DNA from: Epiperipatus broadwayi
Lineage: Eukaryota; Onychophora; Udeonychophora; Euonychophora; Peripatidae
Assembly (NCBI GenBank): GCA_028023455.1
Contig: JAQFVV010000287.1
Span: 620,001-684,000 of the forward strand
Direction: 5' to 3'
DNA: 64,000 nucleotides
In this document: positions 47,655 through 58,526 of the stretch, one piece after another
How the letters are laid out: the number at the start of each line of letters is the position of its first letter
Numbering within the stretch: position 1 is the first letter of the stretch
Translations under genes and position numbers: made by a program
The notes under the pieces: generated by a model
Database searches by the model: none
The model's input: only the letters and a program-made list of their open reading frames with translations
Told to the model about the DNA's origin: nothing

Positions 47655-47750
47655 GCAAGGTATAATGACTAGTGCTGCCACCAATTATACTCATGATCTA
47701 GTGTTTGAATCTGGTTCAGTGAACCATGACAATTTTTCAGGTCACAAACA
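47655..47750 (+). mobile_element. tRNA-like SINE remnant
   Basis: An A-box-like stretch (tataatgactagtgctgcc) is followed by a B-box-like one (gtgtttgaatctggttcag) at tRNA-like spacing. No poly-A tail or flanking repeat was found. Not related to family L. Confidence 0.35.
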
Positions 47751-48489
47751 GACGTAGGATTTTTTTTCCACAGATGAGTTACAGTCAATCTAATTAGCTT
47801 CATTATTGGTCAGTAAATGGATAATAGTTTTTATTAGTTAGAAAAAAGGGAGGATTGAAAAAAAAATCAAAATCCCTCTCTGCCCAGCAGTTGGAAGTCT
47901 AACTAATAGTTTCCCTTCACTGTTTTTCTAATGGAGTTATTAGAAAAAGGTCTTTCTGGCAGTAAACTATTTGAAAGGTGTTTAATCTCATTTTCTGCCT
48001 GTATCTAAATATATAAGATGAACAGATGCTATAAAACCTATAGTGAAAATTTTTTGTGTAAAGCTATAGTTAAGAATTTTCAAATCTTGATTCTATAAAA
48101 TCTGATTGAGAATTCTTTCGATATGAAATATACAATCACATATACATGTGTGTAATGTGTTTTTGTTTAATAAATATATTAAAATTCTAGTGACTGAATT
48201 CATGTGATTGATTAGTTTAGAATAGAGTCTTGAAAAGGTGATCATGTTATAAATAGATTGCTGTTGACCAGAAATTTTTGGCCCATTTCTAACTAAGAGA
48301 AAACAGATGTGAGAACAAGACAATGGAGATTAAAAGTGCTTTGCATGTGAATCTTATTATGTAGAAACAAAATAATCAAAAAGCAAAACTTTGTGCAAAT
48401 TATATAAATTTTAATTTTAAAACATATTAATATTCATAAATTAATTTTTAAATATAATAAGTATAATACTAAAATCTAATTTTGTCTAC

Positions 48490-48715
48490 CATCAACATCT
48501 TGGAGACCATACATCTTTTTCACGTGTCTTTGATCATATGTTTATGATTAGGACTCCTCCTCAAGGTGTTAAAAGTGAATAGAAACAAGTTCCTACCTTG
48601 TGTGAGAGTGGTGTAGTGTAAATTATACTATAGAAATATTATTCATTAAATGTATAATCTCTAGTCTAATGAATGACTAAGAAAAATTATTAATATACTT
48701 CCATGAAATAGTTTG
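48490..48715 (+). mobile_element. H element, 5'-truncated
   Basis: Starts in the head remainder (catcttggagaccatac) and contains the full body and tail (ttcacgtgtctttgatcata, ggtgttaaaagtgaataga, cttgtgtgagagtggtgtag, gaaatattattcatta, aaaaattattaatatactt). A second copy follows in tandem at 48775. Confidence 0.75.
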
Positions 48716-48774
48716 TACCAAAATTGGGAGGGCGGTAAGTTTGACACATCAATTAAAAGGTAATAATTCCATAT

Positions 48775-49060
48775 CAATATATACTGAACAAATATACAAA
48801 TATGTGTAAAAGAATGTGACTTGGACCAACTGATGAGTACCGGTTCAGCAAGAAATGTGCATCGTGCGGATCACAAATCTTTTTTACATGTCTTTGGTTA
48901 TTTGTTTATGATTGCGTGCCTCTGAAAGCAATGCGTTAAGGAGGCTAGAAACCAGCCCCTACCTTGTATGAGAGTGGTGTAGGAAAAATTACATTACAGA
49001 AATATTATTCACTAAATGGATAATGAATGATTAATAAAAATTATTAATAGTATTTAACAT
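48775..49060 (+). mobile_element. H element with hammerhead head
   Basis: Head at 48817-48871: GACUU GGA CCAA, CUGAUGA (48830-48836), GUACC-GGUUC-AGCAA, GAAAU, GUGC, AUC, then GUGC in place of UUGG. The core is intact but stems I and II are disrupted. The body and tail match the family. Confidence 0.75.
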
Positions 49061-49427
49061 ATGTTAGGTGGGAAAAAAGAGAAGCTATCAATAAATTTTA
49101 ATGGGTTTATTAATGAGAGGTTATATTCTTTATTTAAATACAGTTTTGGTAAAACAAACAAGTTTTGACAGTATGATATTGTGATCAAATGACAATAGTT
49201 AAGGATGCTGCCCTGCCCCATTTGTAAAATTTTATATAATATATCAATTTTATGTTATCATAAAATAAACTTGGCTTGGCTTATGATAAGGAGAAAAGAG
49301 AAGATCTTTTATTGAAACCTTTATTACATAAAAATAAATTTTAAAGTTTATCAGATAATTTTCATTTGAAATACTGATGAAAACTATATTTAAAACAGTA
49401 GTTATCAGATTTTTTTTCCACCTGCAG

Positions 49428-49583
49428 ATAATATTTTTTAAAAAACTTGACATGCAAATTAAAAAAGTTATAGTACAAAAATTAGCATATAAAAGCGATT
49501 TACCCGCTGACGAAGAAGTTGCAAAAACAATTAAATGGGCCGAGCGCTTTCGAGATTTTCCCTCATATTCATGGCCAACATAA
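49428..49583 (+). CDS. candidate terminal coding exon, unknown small protein
   Basis: A pyrimidine run ending tttccacctgcag gives a strong acceptor at 49426-49427. The phase-0 frame then encodes 51 residues including KVIVQKLAYKSDLPADEEVA and KWAERFRDFPSYSWPT, ending in TAA at 49581. Charged, proline- and tryptophan-containing sequence with varied codons contrasts with the AT-rich flanks. An AATAAA lies 32 nt past the stop. The best upstream partner in the window is the start exon at 40933-41022, across an intron of about 8.4 kb. I do not recognise the protein. Real exon likely; gene structure uncertain. Confidence 0.6.
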   Translation: MIFFKKLDMQIKKVIVQKLAYKSDLPADEEVAKTIKWAERFRDFPSYSWPT

Positions 49584-49614
49584 GTTATAAATCATTTATG
49601 TAGTATTGTTAACT

Positions 49615-49620
49615 AATAAA
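49615..49620 (+). terminator. poly(A) signal AATAAA
   Basis: Canonical hexamer shortly after the stop codon of the candidate terminal exon, with a GT/T-rich stretch (gtttgtccattttttc) about 20 nt downstream, as expected for cleavage and polyadenylation. Confidence 0.55.
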
Positions 49621-50690
49621 ATATGTAAATGCAAATTAGTTTGTCCATTTTTTCGAGATAGAAAAGCACGTGTCGCGTCTATTGATAGAATTGTTGTCAC
49701 TGATAATAAAATACGCCTCCTTGAATTTATTTTTAATAGACTCAAGCCCTGATTTAAACATGGTCTGTAAGAGTTGGTGTATATAGAATGTACGTTCTAA
49801 ACTTAAATGATTCACTTAAGCTTTTTAAACTCTTACCGGCAGGAGAGTGCGTGGAAATTTATAATATTTAAGAAATATCGCATTATCGGAGATTGACTTC
49901 CATTTGAATAATATTAAAATAATTATCATATTAAAAATACCAAATTTCCATCATAATACAAATACAAAATAACTTTCCCAGTCATTTTAGGATTACTTTA
50001 ATTATAAATAATCATAGATAAATAGCACAATTAATAATAATAATTATTTTTTAAATATCTAAAATATTATTTTTCTGATTATCTATCTAAAACATTCTCT
50101 CGATAATAGTTCTGTACAGTTATAAACAAATTTCTGGAAAATCAATTGATATTATAAACAAAAAATTTTAAAATATTGTATGATTCTATGTAAAATTACG
50201 TAAATAATATATCCTCTACTCCCATTTCAATAGATTTATTTTAAAATTGTAATTTGAGAATTTTTTTTTAAAGATTAAACTAAAATTTAAATGATTAAAT
50301 ACATTTATAATGTATGTGTATATATAGTATAAATACATTTATAATGTATGTGTATATATATATATAGTATAAAGTTTAAAATATTCTGTCCATAGATGGC
50401 AGTGTGAGACGATTATTATATAATGATAGACTGACTAAAAAAATCCCTTTGCAATAAATATTTTCTTTAATAAAAATTGCTTATTACTTTATTATCTAAA
50501 AAAACTTTTAAAAATAAATATCACCATATTTTAACAAATATTAATAAACTGAATATAAAAATTAATTATCAGGAGTTTAGAACAGGAATTTAATTGATGA
50601 TATTAATTGTTAGTGGGGTTTTTTATTTTTATAAATATATAACTTTTATTACAGAACAGTGAATACAAGTAAATATATGATACAATCAGA
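49621..50690. other. AT-rich spacer with a tandem duplication
   Basis: At 50291-50373 the unit aatacatttataatgtatgt(gtatata) occurs twice in tandem, with TA expansion in the second. The start of the interval (49660-49690) has a CpG-rich word cacgtgtcgcgtc. Nothing else. Confidence 0.45.
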
Positions 50691-51180
50691 AGGTGAGATC
50701 AATAAATTTGGATTACAGTACTTTACAATGAAAAACAGGAATTACAGTCTCTGCCAATTGATAAAAACCAAACAAGGTTTGAATGTTCTATAACAAAGGA
50801 AAAGAGAAACGTTTTTTGATTACAGAATCTCGGGCTATACTTCAGTGGTTTACAAGGAGAGAAATTCTAAAGTCCTTGGAGGGACAGAGTTTACTTAGGC
50901 AACACCAGTTCTGCAGGACATATTTCCTTCATTGAGATAGGCTGTGTTTTAGAAGTGATCTGAGAAAGAACGGAAAGTCACTGTCATTTCCGGGTAGAAG
51001 CAAACCCATTATAGATTGGTTATTTTTGGATATAAGAAAAGCCACAATGCATAAAAGTAGTGGAACTTTAAGGAGGTATGTGGATTGCTTGCCATGTGGC
51101 TTCAAATATGTAGAGAGGGTGCAGGTTTTGGTCCCTCTAATGAATTTTTCATTCATTAACAAAATTTATATAATTGTTTT
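50690..51180. other. less AT-rich segment, unclassified
   Basis: About 490 bp with a more even base composition and a 77-codon open stretch on the minus strand (50929-51162). No domain, terminal repeat or similarity to other segments of the window was recognised. It may be an old transposon piece. Confidence 0.3.
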
Positions 51181-52036
51181 TGTGTTAAAAAGATTTATGC
51201 TTTAAAATGTTGATACAAACTTATTTTATAAACTTTATGTAATATTATTTGATATATAACTAAATAGGAAATATTTTCTCTAATTTTAACAATCCTGCAA
51301 ACAAACATCAATTATTAGATATCAAATGACAAAAAAAAAGCATTGTATGACCTTAGCTTACCCATATTGGAATTAATTATTATTTTTACTCTTCCTATTC
51401 CTTTTGCTACCTAATGATGCTTTAGTAATCGATAGGTGCCTTATAGTAGTGCTTTAAATTCTTATCCAATACTGTTTTATCCAAATATTTAGAAACTTTT
51501 TGAATTTGTCTAAACAATAGTACACTTATACCTTTTATATGTAACACATCTTTCCTCTAGCAGCAATCTTTTTTTACTTATTGTTATACTATTAAGACCC
51601 CAATACTGTCTGATGTTTTGTTGGTCATGTGATATTATTGGTTTGTATCGATTCTAACCAAAGAATAAAGATGACAAAGATTATAAAAATAAATAAAACT
51701 AAGGTTACCACAATATATAGACATTGAACTGGTTTCTGATCTACATAAATATGCAATCAAACAGGCTTGAAGTGAAAAAATTTTAGAAGTTTTTCAATTA
51801 GGCTAATAGCTGGACAGCATAATTAAGACTAAAAAATGGCTGATGAAAAAAAAAGTGCAAATATTTCACTTTTAAAAATTACTGAATAATAACTGAAGTA
51901 CAGGCTTATTATATACCCATATCAATATATGTAATATATAGGGTATATGAGCATAGACTTTCAAATGACTCACCATTCACCACTCTACCTTATATCACTG
52001 ATACACTTGAACACACATATGTCAAAAAGATAAACA

Positions 52037-52092
52037 ATCATTAATGCATGTATTTCATTCTAAACCAGCAATCATCAGTTGGTCCAGATTAT
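52037..52092 (-). ncRNA. hammerhead-like motif, left arm
   Basis: Minus strand: AAUCU GGA CCAA, CUGAUGA (52072-52078), UUGCU-GGUUU-AGAAU, GAAAU, ACAU, GCA, UUAA. The core is intact, but stem II has a mismatch and the triplet is GCA, so it is probably dead. Confidence 0.45.
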
Positions 52093-52694
52093 TATCTCCA
52101 CACATATATGCAATAAGTGCTCAGATATATATTAAAATAACTAATCTTCATACTTTAATGGACAAGCTCCAACCACTCCACACTCCAACTCTTCAACCAT
52201 CCATCCAATTGAAAATCTGATGATGGAACGCTCAAAGGCCACCCTGAGGTCGAAATTCTTGTCACATCCATGCTGACCTAAAGTCAATCTGACCCCTCAT
52301 GTACAGGACATAATCCATTTAATATATATACAAGGGATGGGCAGACATGTCTACTATGTAATAACTGAAATACAGGCTTATTATATACCTGCATCAATAT
52401 ATATATAATATATAGGGTATATGAGCACAGACTTAGCCTGTATTTCAGCTATTACATAGTAGAGATGTTTCCCATCCCTTGTATATGTATTAAATGGATT
52501 ATGTCCTTACATGAAGAGTCAGATTGATTTTAGGTCAACATGGGTGTGACAAGAATCTTGGCCTCAGGATGGCCTATTTTCAATTGGATGGATGATTGGA
52601 GTGTGGAGTGGACTGAAGCCAGTCCATTACAGTATGAAGATTGGCTATCTTAATATATATCTGAACACTTATTGCATATATGTGTAAAGATGAT

Positions 52695-52749
52695 AATCTA
52701 GACCAACTGATGATTGCTGGTTTAGCATGAAATATATGTATTGGTGATT
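52695..52749 (+). ncRNA. hammerhead ribozyme-like motif, best H-type copy
   Basis: AAUC, UAGA bulge, CCAA, core CUGAUGA (52707-52713), UUGCU-GGUUU-AGCAU (four pairs, with U-U at the base), GAAAU, loop AUAU, GUA, UUGG, U, GAUU. Stem I is CCAA/UUGG plus AAUC/GAUU around an internal loop. Stem III is A-U and U-G with a four-base loop. GUA is a permitted cleavage triplet. An alternative longer stem III with upstream sequence (gcatatatgtgta) is also possible. Confidence 0.55.
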
Positions 52750-52870
52750 GTTTATCTTTTCGACATGTGTGTTCAAGTGTATCAGTGATATAAGTTATAG
52801 TTGTGATTGGTGGGTTGTGTGAAAGTCTATGCTCATATATCCTATAAATTACTGTATAGAAAATTGGGAT

Positions 52871-53378
52871 TTTCATACAACTTACAGATAACTTTAACTT
52901 TTTTATTAAAATGTAGTGTAGAAATTAAAATGATCAACTTTTTTTCATCTTAGATGATGTAATAATTGTGCATCTAACATCAGAAGGTGAACTATTAATC
53001 CAGATTCAAACTTGGTTTTTATTTTTGGAAATTACTGTATAGAAAGTTGTGATTTTTACACTGCTTAAAGGTAAGTTTAACTCTGAAAAATGTGTTTAGC
53101 ATTTTGAACTCTGGATTTTTTTTAATCTTGATTAATATTAATATAAAAATGTGTCATTAGAAACTATCACTGACTTATAAAATTTGTTTTATTTGTTATT
53201 GAAAATAAACTTTTGGCATAGAATAATAATTTCATTGTTTCTGCATTGTGCATTTGAAAAAATTGTGTAGCTTAAAAATTGACTTTTATATAAATATAGA
53301 AATGAATTATGGGTAGAAAACATTATATGGTTTTGCTTATTTTTTTATGTCAGGTAAAGATTAATGATTTAACATTAG
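52871..53378. other. AT-rich spacer with a short duplication
   Basis: The words gaaattactgtatagaaagttg / aaattactgtatagaaaattg (near 52847 and 53030) with following text recur about 180 bp apart, indicating a local direct duplication. Nothing else. Confidence 0.4.
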
Positions 53379-53470
53379 AAGTTGCTAGCAGCTGCCTTGC
53401 AAGCAGTTGCTTACAGACAGTTGTTGCGGGTTCGCTTCCTGGCCGATGCTTTGACATATGGAAAAAAAAG
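53379..53470 (+). mobile_element. SINE family L, 5'-truncated
   Basis: Contains the variable-arm region (gccttgcaagcagttgctta), B box GGGTTCGCTTCCT and the tail gccgatgctttgacatatgg, followed by an A-rich stretch. The A box is missing. Confidence 0.7.
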
Positions 53471-54984
53471 AAATTGTTAATATATAATCATAATTTCTTT
53501 ATGAATATAAAATTTATAGCATGATTTTCCTTTTTATTTTTTGATGTCTGTCTAAAAGATACTGATTTAAATATTACTACTATATTTTTTATTTCATTTT
53601 TTAAATTAATGGAAATAAGTTTTTAATGAAGAATTGAACATTTTTTTGTTTTATAAGTTGTGTACTGTTTAGAATATATATGATTTATATGGGATCACAT
53701 GGGATTCAGATTTTAAACAGATTCTTTCAGCAATTCAATTTTTTCATTAATGTATATGTTGCAAACATTGAAGTTTGCATACATATCTGTGATATCATGT
53801 TGACTAAACTAAAAATGTGAAAAGAAAAAAAGAGTTTGAATTCATGCAATTCATATTAATGGTAGAATCTTACAATACAAACTAAAATTCTGCTCATACT
53901 TAATATTGAAAGAAAACTTCTATAAATTAAACAGCTTCAGAAATTAACTTTTTAATTGCAGGAGACTAATTCTTTTAATCTTTTTAAAGAATTAAAAAGA
54001 GATTTTTCTGATTAAAAAGTTTAGTTTTGAAGTTTGAAAACTTCTTTTAAAATTAATGATTGGAATGTCGATTTGAATTGTGGGTAAAATATTATTAATA
54101 TATATTTATGCTCTTTAAATTATTTTTACACTTGGAAGTGAAACTACTGATAGTAAATTTTAATTGACTTTTAACTAGCACTGTTAATTTTGAATGGATA
54201 TAATTTGTTTTCATATTGACTTTTGGCTTTTGATAGTTTATACAAATGTACATTTTTTAGGAATTTATATTTACCCTCTTCAATAAAATCATGCATGTTT
54301 TAATTTGATCATGTAATTCAGCATTTCCCAAACTTATTCTATCATGCAACATTTCCAAATCTTAAAATTTTAATGGAATACTTTGGTTTTTGTAATAGAA
54401 AGATAGGTTTGGATTTTTAATAACAAAGAACTTAAATAAATATATGCATTAAAAAACAAAATAAACATATATTCCAAAACAGAACTCTTGAAAATTATAA
54501 ATAATCAATAATGTTTTTCGTGACTTTGATAGTTTTGGGTCTTTGAATTAGAAATTCCTTTAATATCAAGGAACACTTATTGACTTTCCATGGAATACCA
54601 GTATTCCGCGGAACATAGTTTGAGAAGCATTGATTTAATCTATTACATGGACTGATGCTATATCACCATGGATATCTGAATGACAGTTCAGTTATTGATC
54701 AAAATATCTATAGTCTTGGAAATTGATTGATACGAATGACTATTTATATAAATATTTGTGACAAATTTTACTAATACATCTTAGATATATTACTTACACC
54801 TAAAATTGTTTTGTAAGTTATAATGATGAATTATATATATATATTGTAACCATCTGGGTTACATAGCACTCAGCAACATAGTTGTGTGTGTGCACATACA
54901 TATATAAAAGAAAGAAAAAGTAGAAAAAAACACAGACATTAATTTTTGTAGATATTTTCTATATTTCATTTGGAATAATAATGA
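53471..54984. other. AT-rich spacer
   Basis: A (TA)n tract at 54832-54844 and a GTGT tract near 54882 are the only landmarks. Confidence 0.5.
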
Positions 54985-55560
54985 CTAAATAAGCAAATAT
55001 TTTATCTAGCGCCGTGCTTGCAATTATATTTCATTCCAATATCAGCCTTTCAAGCTAATTGAGCACACGCCTTTGAGAGTGTTAAATAAATGAATACTCT
55101 CTTCTTCAATCCGAGATATAGCATTTATGCAGGAATAAAAAGAATCCCTCTTATTCCTACGACTCAAATTCTTTTATATGAGCAAATCTGAAGAACTTCT
55201 GATATTGGAATGAAATATAATTGCAAGCACGATGCTAGATTAAAATATTTGCTTATTTACTCATAATTAAGTTTCAGTAAGAATGACATCTAGTAAATTC
55301 TAAGAAATTACACCGACGTCATTCAGCCAAATAACATCGTAAATAGTAATTTAAAGTGAGAATTTACTCACGCTCTCTTCAGAAGTTCTTCAGATTTGCT
55401 CATATAAAAGAATTTGAGTCGTAGGAATAAGAGGGATTCTTTTTATTCCTGCATAAATCCTATATCTCGGATTGAAGAAGAGAGTATTCATTTATTTAAC
55501 ACTCTCAAAGACGCGTGCTGAATTAGCTTGAAAGGCTGATATTGGAATGAAATAATAATG
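54985..55560. repeat. nested double palindrome
   Basis: Two inverted pairs interlock. Arms of about 165 bp at 55037-55202 and 55380-55553 are nearly identical (ttcaagctaattgagcac, gttaaataaatgaatactct, tcctacgactcaaattcttt). A second pair of about 58 bp lies at 54985-55042 and 55199-55259 (aagcaaatattttatctagc, tgcttgcaattatatttcat). The first arm is thus flanked by both members of the second pair. The 120-bp loop (55260-55380) is unrelated. No protein is encoded. Confidence 0.8.
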
Positions 55561-57409
55561 ACTATAAAGGGTTAAATAACTCAGATTTTAAATAAAATTT
55601 TATTATAAATTAAACTTTTAAAAAGGTCTGAATAAATATAAATATTGTATTATTATTATTCTGATTTTGAAATTTAAAAACAAGTATGGTATTTTTGAAA
55701 TTTTGAAATTAATTTAACAAAATTTCTACCTATTAGAAATCCCCTAAATGAAAACGTATATCATACTTTGATAAAAAATTCAAGCTTGCCTTCAAAAGGG
55801 ATTAGAGAGATTAAAAAAACTAGTTTTTCAATCAAGGTGTTGTTATCACCCACAATCCAAGTCTATAAAAGAATTGGATAAAAAAAAATATTTTAGTCTT
55901 GAAAAAAACAGTCTGGGTAATAATTTTTGAAAAGAGAGTTGGTTAAAATAGTTTGGCTAATATTTTTGTAGAAGATAGTTACAGTTTGTTGGTAACTGTA
56001 GCAGAGAGTAGCCATGGTAAAGCTAGCTGCAGAGATGGAAGAATGATACAGAAAACTACCATGAGGTTGTAAGAATGCAAGAAAGCAGCTGCTCTACAGT
56101 TCACTGGTGGAGTTTGAATTCACATGAAAGGAGGGTCAAGATTCTTTGTAATTCATAGCTACAAATGTGTTCTGAGAAAACAGCTAACTTTCCTGGACCA
56201 ATCCTAGCCAGAAGGAAACTGATCAATACCAATAACCATGCCTAAATTATACCTTCCTAATTATAACAATCCTGGATTATACCTGTCTTACCAAGACCAA
56301 TTCACAAAGAGAAGCACAGATAAATGTATATATAATAGTGATTAGCATTATATATAATGAGAATGAAATTTTAAATAATTTCTTTGGTAAAAATGATATT
56401 TAAATATATTTTAAAAGATGACAAGTAAATAATTTTGCTTGAATTGAATTAAAATCTAAAAGTAATGATTAAATCATGGACAATTTATTATGAAAAAAGA
56501 AAAAGAGGACATCAAAAATCTTTTTTTAATTAACCTGTCATAAAAAAAAAAACTTTTGAGTTATCTGTCAAAAAATTGACTATTTTTTTTTTAAAAAAAA
56601 GGAAAAAGAAAATTATTGACTGAAAAGAGACTAATTAATAATATTAATTCATATCATCTATATGTTCATAGATCTACATGTATGTGTGAATTTTATGTAT
56701 AGTTTTCAAATGGAATTTATTTTGAAATATATATATTTAATAATTTTATTATATTGATAAATTCAAACATGCTTATTTTATTCTAAACCATATGTCTAGG
56801 TGCTGTCTGGTTTTAAATAAACCTATTGGAACATATATGTAAATCAATGTAATAACTTGAACTTTGCAAATCACATATATGTAAATCACAATGTGATAAT
56901 TTATTATTATATGTCAATCAAAATTAGAAGACTTAATTGGTATGCATAGCCTTATTCTAGACCTTAACATCTATTTTTTAATATTGTTATTAATAAACTT
57001 ATATTCAATTGTTAATATTGTATTAAATCATCATTTCTGGTCACATAACAGTAATAGAGCTTATGTTCTCTGAGCTATATTTGTGTATAACAGCTTAATA
57101 TATAAATGGGGATGTACTTTTAGTGCTTATGGCCATCCAGATAATTGACGGTGATGATTGATTGATATATCCTGGAATGGTGCTAAGATTATAATCTTTA
57201 AAACCCCTGCACTACATTTTATTTAGTTTAGTCTTATTAGAAAATTTATAGTTGATCAGTACATTAATGGTATTAAATGGCCAGAGCATTGACGATGATA
57301 AGCATGTTTTTATGTCCTAACATTGTTGTTTTTCTGATTTTTTTATTATTATGTATTCTGGTGGATGGGCACTTAGTTTATCTTTCCAGATTAATGATTA
57401 AATAATTGC
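55561..57409. other. AT-rich spacer with one mixed segment
   Basis: About 55980-56320 is less AT-rich (agcagagagtagccatgg and following), but no frame or repeat could be identified in it. Confidence 0.4.
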
Positions 57410-57480
57410 CCCAAGTTGGCAATGGCTCAATAGTTTGCTTGGTCTACAGAAGACACATTTCCAATCCAGTGACCAAATTA
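57410..57480 (+). mobile_element. tRNA-like SINE remnant
   Basis: A-box-like tggctcaatagtttgctt and B-box-like catttccaatccag at tRNA spacing. Short and isolated; could be coincidence. Confidence 0.3.
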
Positions 57481-57879
57481 ACTGCTGATTTCTTTTGATG
57501 GATCATTCATGATAATGAATGATTATTTTCTTTTAAGTAGTACTAGTATTTATTTTTACTTATGACAATGCTAGTTTTATACTTACAGTTGCTCTGAGAA
57601 GTTAACTGTCCTCTTCTGATCTAACTGCAAGTTGATCTCACAGAATTTTATGATCTCATGCTCTCCGAATATATAAAAATTCTTATATATATTTTATTAT
57701 TAAACATTACTTTGAATAATTAATTTTAAATTTTGTCTGTTTAGGAATAATGATTATCCATACCCCAGGTATGCCCACCTGACCACTTCCTGATACCCCT
57801 GTCCCATTACAATATATAAATTGGCCAAAACATTGCGAGCATTGGCTAAAAAAAGATTTATTTTAACTGTACTATGAAT

Positions 57880-58090
57880 CTGGTTTTCTAGACCAAAAGC
57901 ACACTGATCTTTTTCACGTCTTTAGTCATATGTTTAGGATTACATTCCTTCATAAGAGATTAAAAGTGGATAGAAACCAGTTCCTATCTTGCATGAGAGT
58001 GATGTAGTGACAATTATAGTACAGAAATATTATTCATTATTGGATAATCTCTAGTCTAATAAATGATTAATAAAAATTATTAATACACTG
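57880..58090 (+). mobile_element. H element, 5'-truncated
   Basis: Begins after the head (tctttttcacgtctttagtc) and has the body and tail (tacattccttcataag, aaaagtggatagaaaccagt, tgcatgagagtgatgtagtg, gaaatattattcatt, aaaaattattaatacact). Confidence 0.7.
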
Positions 58091-58486
58091 AGCTACATTT
58101 AATAAAAATAAATATATATAATCTTTTCTTTAGACAACATTCAAAACATTTTGGCTAATTTATTACAAACACAAATGAAAAGGATAACAAATTTTGTATA
58201 TATATACACACACAACTGTATAAACAGATAACATACACACACATTGAATGTTGCACACACATTGAATGTTTATAAATATACAAAATAATGAGAAAATGAT
58301 TAAATCATTATAACAGTATCAAAACTTACTTGGTGATGTTTTCTACAACAGAATTAAGACAAAGGATTTATTTTTAGATAATCTAAAATAAAGTGTATGT
58401 TATATGTAAAAAATAGTCATATATCACATAACCATGCTGGTTTGGGGTGGTATTTTTAGATTTAGTGTCTGAAACTACCCTAGCGC

Positions 58487-58526
58487 CTCACTGAGGAGTG
58501 CCAAAGCATGAAAACATTAGTCTGAG
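58487..58526 (+). ncRNA. hammerhead-like motif, single site
   Basis: CUCA, CUGAGGA (58491-58497), GUGC-CAAA-GCAU stem II, GAAAA, C, AUUA, GUC (58520-58522), UGAG. Stem I is CUCA/UGAG with four Watson-Crick pairs. Stem III is A-U and C-G around a four-base loop if one of the four As after G12 is counted as an insertion. It belongs to neither the F nor the H family by eye. The extra A may abolish activity. Confidence 0.45.

Larger units (their letters stand above)
51890..52870. mobile_element. about 1-kb inverted composite with two H-type heads
   Basis: Left arm (51890-52395, minus sense) and right arm (about 52440-52870, plus sense) are imperfect inverted copies meeting near 52420. Each arm contains a tRNA-like body (gaaagtctatgctcatata), a hammerhead-like head, and an inner part shared in inverted form (attaaatggattatgtcc, gtgacaagaat, ccatccaattgaaaa). 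The centre has (TA)n and two copies of aggcttattatatacc. Only the H-type head and tRNA-like parts are shared with other loci in the window. Confidence 0.7.

Noticed and set aside
47655-47750. Functional tRNA gene
   Set aside because: The A- and B-box-like words exist, but acceptor and anticodon stems cannot be paired, so only a degenerate SINE is plausible.
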